Source: Candidatus Levyibacteriota bacterium | Lineage (GTDB): Bacteria; Patescibacteriota; Microgenomatia; Levybacterales; UBA12049 | NCBI GenBank assembly: GCA_003173895.1 | Contig: PJMG01000010.1 | Coordinates: forward strand, 1 to 33,942 | DNA length: 33,942 nucleotides | Direction of reading: 5' to 3' | Shown here: positions 22,451-29,116 of the stretch, one piece after another | How positions within the stretch are numbered: the first letter of the stretch is position 1 | Layout of the letters: each line of letters starts with the position of its first letter | Made by a program: the position numbers and the translations under genes | The notes under the pieces: model-generated | Told to the model about the DNA's origin: nothing | Database searches by the model: none | The model's input: only the letters and a program-made list of their open reading frames with translations

Positions 22451-22547
22451 GGGGTCCTGTTGCGGTTTTCCTTTCCAAAATGTTTGTCCTTTAATCTGAA
22501 GATTAAGCGGACTGCACATTTTTGAACCTTCCCACCCGCACCACCCC
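22451..22547. ncRNA. Candidate structured RNA/repeat, copy 2
   Basis: This is the same rod as at 2422-2526. GGGGT 22451-22455 pairs with ACCCC 22543-22547; TGCGG 22461-22465 with CCGCA 22536-22540; AAAATGT 22477-22483 with ACATTTT 22516-22522; GTCC 22486-22489 with GGAC 22509-22512; and TTAATC 22491-22496 with GATTAA 22501-22506 around TGAA. A TGC (22513-22515) lies between the apical and middle stems, as in copy 1. Stem bases differ from copy 1 yet still pair. It lies between lemA and htpX. Confidence 0.5.
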
Positions 22548-22620
22548 AATCTAAATAATTTTAAATTAAAATTGATTTATTAATTGAAAGTTATAAATTA
22601 GTAATTAGAAATTGATAGTT

Positions 22621-23523
22621 ATGAATATTTATTCTCAAATATCTGCTAATAAATGGAAGACATGGTTAATCATGTTACTTTTTGTGGTTTTTATCGCTAC
22701 TCTTTCTTACGTTTTTTCTAATGCTTTAGGTTATGATGCAGTTAGCATTACAGGTTTTGCTTTAGTTATTGCTGGAATAATGAGTATAGGAAGTTATTAT
22801 TATTCTGATAAATTAGTCTTAGCTACGTTGAATGCCAAAGAAATTTCTGAAAAAGATAATCCGCAACTTTTTCATATAGTAGAAAATTTAGCTATAGGTG
22901 ATGGGTTACCTATGCCTAAAATTTATATAGTGAATGATCCTTCGCCCAATGCTTTTGCTACTGGGCGTGATCCTAAACATGCGGTAGTCTGTGTAACTAC
23001 CGGAATATTGCCTCTTATGGATAAAGCAGAATTGGAAGGAGTCTTAGCTCACGAATTATCTCATGTTAAAAACTTTGACACGAGACTTATGGGAATTGTA
23101 GCGATTTTAGTCGGATTTGTAGCTATTTTAGCTAATATTTTTATGAGGAGTCTTTTTTGGAATAGTTTTGGAGGACGTGATCGTGATAGAGAAGGTAATC
23201 AGCTTCAGTATATTTTTTTAATAATTGGTATAATTTTTGCTATACTTTCTCCTATTGCTGCTACATTAATTCAACTAGCCGTGTCTAGAAAACGTGAATT
23301 TTTAGCAGATGCTTCAGGAGCACTTTTGACTCGCTATCCAGAAGGATTAGCTTCAGCTTTAGAAAAATTGGAAAAATATTCGAAACCTATGAAAAATGTG
23401 AGTAATGCTACTGCTCAACTTTTTATAACTAATCCATTTAAAAATGGTGGCCAATGGTTCTCTTCACTTTTTGATACACATCCACCTTTGGAAGAGAGAA
23501 TTAAAATACTTAGAAATATGTAA
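22621..23523 (+). CDS. htpX: Membrane zinc metalloprotease HtpX
   Basis: A protein of 300 residues of the M48 family. It has two N-terminal membrane segments, then NPQLFHIVENLA, PMPKIYIVNDPSPNAFATGRDP, and the zinc motif VLAHELSHVKN (HELSH about residues 144-148). Two further membrane segments follow, and SRKREFLADASGA carries the third zinc ligand Glu. The C-terminus DTHPPLEERIKILRNM is typical. HtpX degrades misfolded membrane proteins. I use the ATG at 22621 rather than the TTG at 22612. It lies downstream of lemA with structured-RNA copy 2 between. Confidence 0.96.
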   Translation: MNIYSQISANKWKTWLIMLLFVVFIATLSYVFSNALGYDAVSITGFALVIAGIMSIGSYYYSDKLVLATLNAKEISEKDNPQLFHIVENLAIGDGLPMPKIYIVNDPSPNAFATGRDPKHAVVCVTTGILPLMDKAELEGVLAHELSHVKNFDTRLMGIVAILVGFVAILANIFMRSLFWNSFGGRDRDREGNQLQYIFLIIGIIFAILSPIAATLIQLAVSRKREFLADASGALLTRYPEGLASALEKLEKYSKPMKNVSNATAQLFITNPFKNGGQWFSSLFDTHPPLEERIKILRNM

Positions 23524-23552
23524 ATTTTCTTGGTTTCACTCATAATGGAGAT

Positions 23553-24953
23553 ATGACTATCTTATTAATATTAATTGGTAAATTAATTTCATTTGTTAGT
23601 AAATTGCTTAACAAAGGCTCTGGTTCTACTTGGCCGGGAGAGCTAGCTTTGATAATAAATCCAAAATTTGTAAAAAAAATTACATTAAAAAATCCTAATT
23701 TAAAAATTATTCTAATTGCAGGAACTAATGGTAAAACTACTACCTCTCTTATGATTTATGAAATTTTAAAGGCTGCAGGATATAAAGTTTTTAGAAATGA
23801 AAGTGGAGCTAATTTATTAAATGGTATTGCATCAAGTTTGATAAAAAACTCTAGTTTGTCAGAAAAGATAAATTATGATTTTGGGATTTTTGAAGTAGAT
23901 GAAAATAATTTACCTCTAGTTTTAGAAAATCTAAATCCATACGCAATTTTACTTTTAAATTTATTTCGTGATCAATTAGACCGTTATGGAGAATTAAATG
24001 GTATTGCTAAGAAATGGGAAAGTGCACTTCAAAAAGATAATTTTGAGCATCTTATTTTAAATGCAGATGATCCCTTAATGACATATATTGGATATTCTAT
24101 ATCGTCGTCGCGAACGAAGCGTGGCGACCTTAGTAAGATTGCTTCGTCACATTCTGTTCCTCGCAAAGATGATATTACATACTTTGGGTTGCCGGAGAAT
24201 TTGATGACTCAGAAAACATTAATTCATGGAGCTGATTCTATTTACTGTCCTAATTGTGGAGAAAAATTAATTTATAAAAAAGTTGCTTATTCACATTTAG
24301 GGAAATATAACTGTCCCAAGTGTAAATTTAAAAATCCTCTAGTCCAAAAAGACGAGATCCTTCGTTTAACTCAGGATGACAAGAATTTTCCACTTCCTGG
24401 TTTATATAATAAATATAATACTTTAGCTGCAGTAACTCTTGCTAAGAGTTTAGATTTAAAAGACGAAGTAATTGAAAAGGGGTTAGAAAATATAAAGCCT
24501 GCATTTGGCCGACAGGAAAAAATAGAAATTGATGCGAAATTTGTACAAATATTTTTATCAAAAAATCCAACTAGCTTTAATCAAAGTTTAGAGACAATAA
24601 TTGGAATAGAAAAAAATCCTAATGTTTTATTTGTTTTAAATGATCGAATTCCTGATGGAAGGGATGTAAGCTGGATTTGGGATATTGATCTTGAATCATA
24701 TATTGATAAACTGAAAAACATTACTATTAGTGGAGATAGATGTTACGATATGGGACTTAGAGTTAATTATTCGATGGAATTTCCAATTTCTAATTCCAAA
24801 ATAAATCAAAATATTCAAATGTTCGAAGATTTACAAGAAACGATCAAAGCTGGTTTGGATTCAATTGAATCAGGCGAAACGTTATATGTTCTGCCTACCT
24901 ATTCAGCCATGTTAGAAGTCAGAAAGATTTTAACAGGGAAGAAAATATTATGA
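23553..24953 (+). CDS. murT: Lipid II isoglutaminyl synthase, Mur ligase-like subunit MurT
   Basis: A protein of 466 residues. The Mur ligase P-loop is IAGTNGKTTTS (about 56-65), followed by FEVDENNLP and LNLFRDQLDRYGEL. A zinc ribbon, YCPNCGEKL...YNCPKCKF (Cys232, 235, 254, 257), is inserted in the central domain, a hallmark of MurT. The C-terminal domain contains VLNDRIPDGRDVSWIWDID. With GatD it amidates D-Glu of the peptidoglycan stem to D-isoglutamine. Two REP-like segments are translated in frame (residues about 184-207 and 266-277). It overlaps gatD by four bases (ATGA). Confidence 0.95.
   Translation: MTILLILIGKLISFVSKLLNKGSGSTWPGELALIINPKFVKKITLKNPNLKIILIAGTNGKTTTSLMIYEILKAAGYKVFRNESGANLLNGIASSLIKNSSLSEKINYDFGIFEVDENNLPLVLENLNPYAILLLNLFRDQLDRYGELNGIAKKWESALQKDNFEHLILNADDPLMTYIGYSISSSRTKRGDLSKIASSHSVPRKDDITYFGLPENLMTQKTLIHGADSIYCPNCGEKLIYKKVAYSHLGKYNCPKCKFKNPLVQKDEILRLTQDDKNFPLPGLYNKYNTLAAVTLAKSLDLKDEVIEKGLENIKPAFGRQEKIEIDAKFVQIFLSKNPTSFNQSLETIIGIEKNPNVLFVLNDRIPDGRDVSWIWDIDLESYIDKLKNITISGDRCYDMGLRVNYSMEFPISNSKINQNIQMFEDLQETIKAGLDSIESGETLYVLPTYSAMLEVRKILTGKKIL
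24102..24173 (+). repeat. REP-like element in frame inside murT (first)
   Basis: The 72 bases run TCGTCGTCGCGAACGAAGCG, a middle with AGATTGCTTCGTCAC, and an end with GTTCCTCGCAAAGATGA. It is the same repeat type as 30841-30920 and encodes SSRTKRGDLSKIASSHSVPR with no stop. Confidence 0.75.
24348..24383 (+). repeat. REP-like element in frame inside murT (second)
   Basis: GACGAGATCCTTCG followed by TTTAACTCAGGATGAC encodes KDEILRLTQDDK. It has the usual GATCCTTCG...CTCAGGATGAC repeat form and sits just after the zinc ribbon. Confidence 0.7.
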
Positions 24954-25798
24954 AAAAATATAAATTAAATATCGGTTGGCTTTATCCCGATCTTATGAAT
25001 ATTTATGGAGATCGGGGAAATATAATTGTTCTTCAGAAAAGATGTGAGTGGCGAGGAATTAAAACAGAAATTATTTCAATTGATCAAAATACCAATAATG
25101 AACAATTATTAAATTGCGATCTACTGATGATGGGAGGAGCACAGGATACTCAGCAAGAAATAGTCGGGAAAGACTTAGAAAAGAAAAAACAAACCTTGAA
25201 GAAAATGATAGAGGATTACGTCCCTGGACTTTATATTTGTGGAGGATTTCAATATTTAGGAAAATATTATAAAGAAGCCAGTGGAAACATCATAAATCAA
25301 CTGGGAATTTTAGATATGTATACAGAAAATCCAGGAGATAGGAGATTAATAGGGAATATAGCAATTGAGGTTGATTTCGTCATTGCGAACGAAGTGAAGC
25401 AATCTAAGTGGGTTGAAAAGCGAAAGGGTCCTCACGGCCTTCGGCCTCAGGACGACGATGATTGCATCCTAGTCGGTTTTGAAAATCATGGAGGAAGAAC
25501 CATACTTGGTTCTAATATTAAACCTTTAGGAAAAGTAATTTATGGTTATGGAAGTAATGATGTTTCTTTAGAAGAAGGAGCGATATATAAAAATACGATT
25601 GGAACATACTTTCACGGACCAATACTGCCTAAAAACCCCGAACTGGCTGATTGGTTAATTGCACGGGCGCTTGAAAAAAAATATGGTTCGACAAGCTCAT
25701 CAGAATCTAAAGAAAAAATTGAATTAAAAATTCTAAATGATTCAATAGCTAAAAAAGCTAGAGAAGTAATATTAAAAAAATTAATTAAGAATTATTGA
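24950..25798 (+). CDS. gatD: Lipid II isoglutaminyl synthase, glutamine amidotransferase subunit GatD
   Basis: A protein of 282 residues with the CobB/CobQ-type glutamine amidotransferase fold. LYPDLMNIYGDRGNI is the family opening. The nucleophile is Cys97 in LYICGGFQYLG and the catalytic His is His222 in GTYFHGPILPKNPELAD. It hydrolyses glutamine and passes ammonia to MurT. It is about 30-40 residues longer than usual because residues about 143-173 (FVIANEVKQS ... RPQDDDDC) come from a REP-like insertion. After it the conserved LVGFENHGGRT resumes. A second short repeat, GGTTCGACAAGCTCATCAG, encodes part of the C-terminal STSSSES. Its end overlaps the convergent gene by seven bases. Confidence 0.94.
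   Translation: MKKYKLNIGWLYPDLMNIYGDRGNIIVLQKRCEWRGIKTEIISIDQNTNNEQLLNCDLLMMGGAQDTQQEIVGKDLEKKKQTLKKMIEDYVPGLYICGGFQYLGKYYKEASGNIINQLGILDMYTENPGDRRLIGNIAIEVDFVIANEVKQSKWVEKRKGPHGLRPQDDDDCILVGFENHGGRTILGSNIKPLGKVIYGYGSNDVSLEEGAIYKNTIGTYFHGPILPKNPELADWLIARALEKKYGSTSSSESKEKIELKILNDSIAKKAREVILKKLIKNY
25376..25466 (+). repeat. REP-like element in frame inside gatD
   Basis: It starts TTCGTCATTGCGAACGAAG and ends with AGGACGACGATGATTGCATC, including the palindrome GGCCTTCGGCC. It adds about 30 codons between conserved strands of GatD without breaking the frame. Confidence 0.85.
25684..25708 (+). repeat. Short repeat near the 3' end of gatD
   Basis: TGGTTCGACAAGCTCATC is a common REP-like core. It encodes GSTSS in the poorly conserved C-terminal tail. 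Confidence 0.45.
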
Positions 25799-26475
25799 AT
25801 TCCTTTCTTTTCTTTCCAATTATCAATTTCTGCGTTAATAGTTTCTGCCATTGATGTTGTTTGCTCAATAATTTTCTTTCTTAGGCGTGATATCTTGCTA
25901 TTAATAGCAGTTTTTTCATATGAATCTATATTTCCCCGTAATTCCTCAGTCCGTATATCAGATAATAAATCGTGTATTTTTTCTTGTAAATCGCTATTTT
26001 CACTAATGGCTTCGTGATATAAAGATCCTAAGCCTGCAGCTAAATATATTAATTCTCCACTAGTCCATTTGTCAGAAATACGAATAGTTTTAGATAAAAT
26101 ATCGCCTTCTTCCAGTAATAATCTAGCTGCTTGTTCATGTGCAGGATCTACTGTTTTATTATTCCTTCTCTCTCCCGTTCTACCCCTAAAAACATTCGGA
26201 TCTAAAGTAACAGCTGCCAAATAATCTTTAAAAATATTAAGATTTCTTTCATGAAGATCCAGTCTCTCTTCAACATTAAATTGTCTAATAAAACCATTAG
26301 CTATTACATTACGCGCATATCTTTGTAAAAGCTCAGTTGGATTTTCTGTAGCAGTAGCTTTGCTTATTAATAATCTTGATGTTTCAGAAAGTACTCTAGG
26401 ATTAGCTTTATTATGTTCATAAACGCTATGTATGGCTAGAAGGCTAGCTACTAAACCAAATATAGTAGTTCCCAT
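25792..26475 (-). CDS. Hypothetical membrane-anchored protein, main open frame of a frameshifted gene (227 aa)
   Basis: I do not recognise this gene. This open frame begins MGTTIFGLVASLLAIHSVYEHN, which looks like the middle of a membrane segment. It continues as a long helical, charged domain (ELLQRYARNVIANGFIRQFNVEERLDLHERNLNIF, then KISRLRKKIIEQTTSMAETINAEIDNWKEKKGIQ at the end). The frame stays open upstream of this ATG as far as 26586 and reads PDDVDPPDILLIRDILSFGAG, so the N-terminus is probably longer. See the pseudogene entry covering 25792-26606. It is convergent with gatD and overlaps it by seven bases. Confidence 0.6.
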   Translation of the reverse strand: MGTTIFGLVASLLAIHSVYEHNKANPRVLSETSRLLISKATATENPTELLQRYARNVIANGFIRQFNVEERLDLHERNLNIFKDYLAAVTLDPNVFRGRTGERRNNKTVDPAHEQAARLLLEEGDILSKTIRISDKWTSGELIYLAAGLGSLYHEAISENSDLQEKIHDLLSDIRTEELRGNIDSYEKTAINSKISRLRKKIIEQTTSMAETINAEIDNWKEKKGIQ

Positions 26476-26606
26476 GGCATCTCCTTGTATAAATTCTGTT
26501 AAAGATAAAATTCCAGCACCAAAACTTAAAATATCTCTTATTAGTAGTATATCTGGAGGATCTACGTCATCAGGTCTTTTTGATAGCTATTTTCCGGGGG
26601 TGGCAT
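25792..26606 (-). pseudogene. Whole gene with apparent one-base frameshift near its 5' end
   Basis: A promoter (TTTACA-16-TATAAT) lies just before an ATG at 26606 that reads MPPPENSYQK and then stops (TAG at 26562-26564). The next frame is open from 26586 through the whole 25792-26475 gene. They would join at AAAAA (26577-26581): one extra A gives a continuous 271-residue protein with the join SYQK-RPDDVDPP. It may be a homopolymer sequencing error, a real recent mutation, or slippage. Confidence 0.6.
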
Positions 26607-26615
26607 AATAGAGTA

Positions 26616-26643
26616 ATTATAAATATATATTTTTCATTGTAAA
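26616..26643 (-). promoter_or_regulatory. Promoter of the frameshifted gene
   Basis: On the minus strand TTTACA (26638-26643), a 16-base spacer and TATAAT (26616-26621), nine bases before the ATG at 26606. Confidence 0.6.
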
Positions 26644-26649
26644 GATGCT

Positions 26650-27354
26650 TTATTTATTCTCAAATAAAGCATGCATATCTTCAGCTAAAACTTCTCCTTT
26701 TATTGAGAGAATTTTAATATGAGGAATCTGATCTAATGTGATATCTCCATCTTTAAGATCTCTTTTCATGTTATAGAGAATTGTTCCGAGATTATTTACT
26801 ACAATCGCATTCCATAAGTCAGGTGGTATTACAGGATCTGTATCCTCAGGAGAAGGTAAGAGACGAACGTCATGGTCCCAAGGAATTATTCCAGTATCTG
26901 GATCTGATTTATTACTGCCAATAGGTATATTATATACATAAGTTGGTTTGCCATTATTGTAGCGATATTCATATCTATTATGAGTAGAATCATTTTCTAA
27001 CCAAAAAGCTGATCCTACTGCTCTAACTCTTTTCTCTCCAAATCTATTAAGTAATTTTATATGATCTACAATAATTCCATAAACTCCACTGCCAATTAAA
27101 TCTGTTGGACCAGAGTGTTCAGCATCTTCATAGCCATCTCCAGAAGTATTTTTATCTTTCATAATCATAGCAAATGAAATAACAGGACCTCCCAATTGAC
27201 GCGCTCTTCTTTTTAATCCGTTAGCAGTTCTAATACCTATTTTTCCATCTATAGGTACTAAAAATTCCCAAAGTGGATTATCTGTACCATGAACTAGGTC
27301 TCCTGGCCTAAATTCACTGTGACCTAATTCTTTTGTTTCTTTTTTCTCTATCAT
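26650..27354 (-). CDS. Hypothetical protein with an N-terminal HGT motif (234 aa)
   Basis: I do not recognise this gene. It opens with a charged tail, then GDLVHGTDNPLWEFLVPIDGKIGIRTANGLKRRARQ. The HGT motif followed by a strand recalls ADP-ribosyltransferase-like folds, but the later motifs cannot be confirmed. Middle: GSGVYGIIVDHIKLLNRFGEKRVRAVGSAFWLEN, then YEYRYNNGKPTYVYNIPIG. Late: PPDLWNAIVVNNLGTILYNM. It is soluble, with no signal peptide. The ATG at 27354 lies seven bases after a TATAAT, and the gene is divergent from dus. Confidence 0.7.
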   Translation of the reverse strand: MIEKKETKELGHSEFRPGDLVHGTDNPLWEFLVPIDGKIGIRTANGLKRRARQLGGPVISFAMIMKDKNTSGDGYEDAEHSGPTDLIGSGVYGIIVDHIKLLNRFGEKRVRAVGSAFWLENDSTHNRYEYRYNNGKPTYVYNIPIGSNKSDPDTGIIPWDHDVRLLPSPEDTDPVIPPDLWNAIVVNNLGTILYNMKRDLKDGDITLDQIPHIKILSIKGEVLAEDMHALFENK

Positions 27355-27361
27355 GGCAGCG

Positions 27362-27367
27362 ATTATA
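27362..27367 (-). promoter_or_regulatory. -10 box of the 26650-27354 gene (leaderless)
   Basis: TATAAT on the minus strand, seven bases before the ATG at 27354. It is paired back-to-back with the dus -10 only 18 bases away. Confidence 0.6.
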
Positions 27368-27385
27368 TCATAAGGAGTTTATTGA

Positions 27386-27391
27386 TATAAT
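27386..27391 (+). promoter_or_regulatory. -10 box of dus (leaderless)
   Basis: TATAAT on the plus strand, seven bases before the ATG at 27399. The in-frame ATG at 27333 lies upstream of this box and inside the divergent gene, so it is not the start. Confidence 0.65.
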
Positions 27392-27398
27392 ACTTCAC

Positions 27399-28352
27399 AT
27401 GACTAACTTTTGGGATAAATTGCCAAAAAATTTTACTGTTCTAGCTCCGATGGAAGATGTGACAGACACAGTTTTCCGTCAAATCGTGATTAAAGCGGAT
27501 AGACCAGATGTCTTTTTTACAGAGTTTACCAATGTAGATGGACTTTTATCTAAAGGAGTAGAGAAAGTTGCCCAAAGATTAAGATATGAACCTAACGAAA
27601 AACCACTAGTCGCGCAAATTTGGGGAAATGATCCAGAAAAATTTTTTAGAGCAGCTAAATTATTAACTGATTTAGGATTTGATGGAATTGATATTAATAT
27701 GGGTTGTCCACAGAGAGATGTAGTGAAAAAAAACTGTGGAGGGGGATGTATTAATGTTCCCTCTCTGGCGGCAGAAATTATTCAGGCTACTAGAGAAGGT
27801 GCTAATGGATTGCCAGTTAGTGTAAAAACCAGAATTGGTGTTAAAAAAATTATCACAGAAGAATGGATTTCACATTTACTAAAGCAAAATCTCGTGACTT
27901 TATCAGTACATTTACGTACTGTGGCAGAAATGTCTAAAGTTCCAGCGCACTTTGAAGAACTTAGTAAAATTGTTGAGCTAAAAAATTCTATTAATCCTAA
28001 AACTAAAATTGTTGCTAATGGTGATATAAAAAGCATGAATCAGGCAGATCAACTTTTTGAAAAATATAAAATAGATGGAGTTATGATAGGACGAGGAATT
28101 TTCGAAAACATTTGGGTATTTAACAGAAAAATTGATCCACAAAAAATTGGTTTGAAAGAGAGATTAAATTTACTTTTAGAACATGTTAATTTGTATGAGC
28201 AAGTTTGGGGAAATAAAAAAGATTTTAATGCACTAAAAAAATATTTTAAGATTTATACTTTTGGAATTAGCAATGCTTCAGAAATAAGAACTAAACTCAT
28301 GGAAACTAAAAATTATGAGGAAGTAAGAAATATTGTAGCTAATATCTATTGA
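27399..28352 (+). CDS. dus: tRNA-dihydrouridine synthase
   Basis: A protein of 317 residues of the Dus TIM-barrel family, which reduces uridines of the tRNA D-loop using FMN and NAD(P)H. Motifs: VLAPMEDVTDTVFR (FMN site), EFTNVDGLL, PLVAQIWGNDPEKF, GIDINMGCPQRDVVKKNCGGGC with the catalytic Cys103 in GCP, VKTRIG, and VHLRT, IVANGDIKS, GVMIGRGIF. A short helical C-terminal domain follows. I start at 27399 (MTNFWDKLPKNF) because of the -10 box seven bases upstream. Which Dus subfamily it belongs to is not clear from the sequence alone. Confidence 0.93.
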   Translation: MTNFWDKLPKNFTVLAPMEDVTDTVFRQIVIKADRPDVFFTEFTNVDGLLSKGVEKVAQRLRYEPNEKPLVAQIWGNDPEKFFRAAKLLTDLGFDGIDINMGCPQRDVVKKNCGGGCINVPSLAAEIIQATREGANGLPVSVKTRIGVKKIITEEWISHLLKQNLVTLSVHLRTVAEMSKVPAHFEELSKIVELKNSINPKTKIVANGDIKSMNQADQLFEKYKIDGVMIGRGIFENIWVFNRKIDPQKIGLKERLNLLLEHVNLYEQVWGNKKDFNALKKYFKIYTFGISNASEIRTKLMETKNYEEVRNIVANIY

Positions 28353-28391
28353 CAATATTAATTTTAGTAGCTAATATCTCTATATAAAACT

Positions 28392-28997
28392 ATGGGACTT
28401 GAAAATAGAGATCAACAACAAAATTTAGAACGTGTTAGGACTCAGAAAGCAATATCTGCTGTAAGGAATAGATTTATGGCCGAACAATTACTAGATCGTG
28501 AAGCAAAACTTAGAGCTTTGTATCCTACTGTCAATTTTAGTAATATTGTTTCTAATGATTTTGTTGTTTTTGACTACGATAATTTTAATATTGAGGATTT
28601 TTGGAATAGAGCTAAACAAGAATATCCTGAGCATGCTGGTAAGATTGATGAATTAAAAAATGTATTAAAAACTGCAAAAACAATTAAAGAAAATTCTTCA
28701 TATTCTCAAATTGAGGGAGTAGAGGCAGCTTTTGGTTTTGATGGTAATCATACGCGTCGAAGATTATTAACTGATATTCTCCTAAATAGAATTAGCAAAG
28801 ATGGAAAAACAATTGATGGGTCAATTAATTTGGGAGAAGAAGCATTAGCAATGGAAAGAGAGATTTTTGATGGAAGAGATGAATGGATGAATGATGCTAT
28901 AACTACTGGTAGAAATGAAATGCTAGAGGAGATTATTGGATCAATATTATTTAATACATTACGTATGTCTGCTAATACTCAGAATCAAACTTCCTAA
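28392..28997 (+). CDS. Hypothetical helical protein (201 aa)
   Basis: I do not recognise this gene. It is soluble, charged and largely alpha-helical, beginning MGLENRDQQQNLERVRTQKAIS. The middle includes FVVFDYDNFNIEDFWNRAKQEYPEHAGKIDELKNVLKTAKTIKEN, and the end is EWMNDAITTGRNEMLEEIIGSILFNTLRM. TTGACA at 28349-28354 overlaps the dus stop, with TAATAT 17 bases later, and a TATATA box lies five bases before the ATG. A hairpin terminator follows. Confidence 0.7.
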   Translation: MGLENRDQQQNLERVRTQKAISAVRNRFMAEQLLDREAKLRALYPTVNFSNIVSNDFVVFDYDNFNIEDFWNRAKQEYPEHAGKIDELKNVLKTAKTIKENSSYSQIEGVEAAFGFDGNHTRRRLLTDILLNRISKDGKTIDGSINLGEEALAMEREIFDGRDEWMNDAITTGRNEMLEEIIGSILFNTLRMSANTQNQTS

Positions 28998-29002
28998 AGC
29001 CG

Positions 29003-29053
29003 GGGAGTAATTTGAGTTATTAAATTAATTACCTCCCAAATGGGAGTTTTTTT
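29003..29053 (+). terminator. Rho-independent terminator with a possible alternative stem
   Basis: CTCCC (29033-29037), loop AAAT, GGGAG (29042-29046), then seven T. An upstream GGGGAGTAATT (about 29002-29012) can pair at 9 of 11 positions with AATTACCTCCC (about 29027-29037), competing for the same CTCCC. Confidence 0.8.
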
Positions 29054-29060
29054 GTAATTT

Positions 29061-29091
29061 AAAAAGATGCTGAAACAAGTTCAGCATGACA
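29061..29091. repeat. REP-like 31-base palindromic repeat
   Basis: AAAAAGATGCTGAAACAAG leads into TTCAGCATGACA; the core ATGCTGAA-ACAAG-TTCAGCAT is an exact 8-bp inverted repeat. It is one mismatch from the reverse complement of 6251-6281. It lies just upstream of the gatC promoter. Confidence 0.85.
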
Positions 29092-29104
29092 ATAAAAATT
29101 GATT

Positions 29105-29110
29105 TATAAT
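29105..29110 (+). promoter_or_regulatory. -10 box of the gatC-gatA genes
   Basis: Consensus TATAAT six bases before the ATG at 29117. The -35 position (17-base spacer) falls inside the REP-like repeat. The box rules out the TTG at 29099 as start. Confidence 0.6.
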
Positions 29111-29116
29111 AAACTT

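Noticed and set aside
22451..22547. SRP (4.5S) RNA identity for the rod-shaped elements
   Set aside because: Length and rod form fit a small SRP RNA, but the conserved apical GGTCAGG...GGAAGGAAGCAGCC region is missing on both strands.
23553..24953. UDP-MurNAc ligase MurC, D, E or F
   Set aside because: The Cys4 zinc ribbon and the overlap with a CobQ-type amidotransferase identify MurT instead.
27333..27398. Start of dus at 27333
   Set aside because: The extra 22 residues overlap the divergent gene, include the -10 box and do not resemble Dus.
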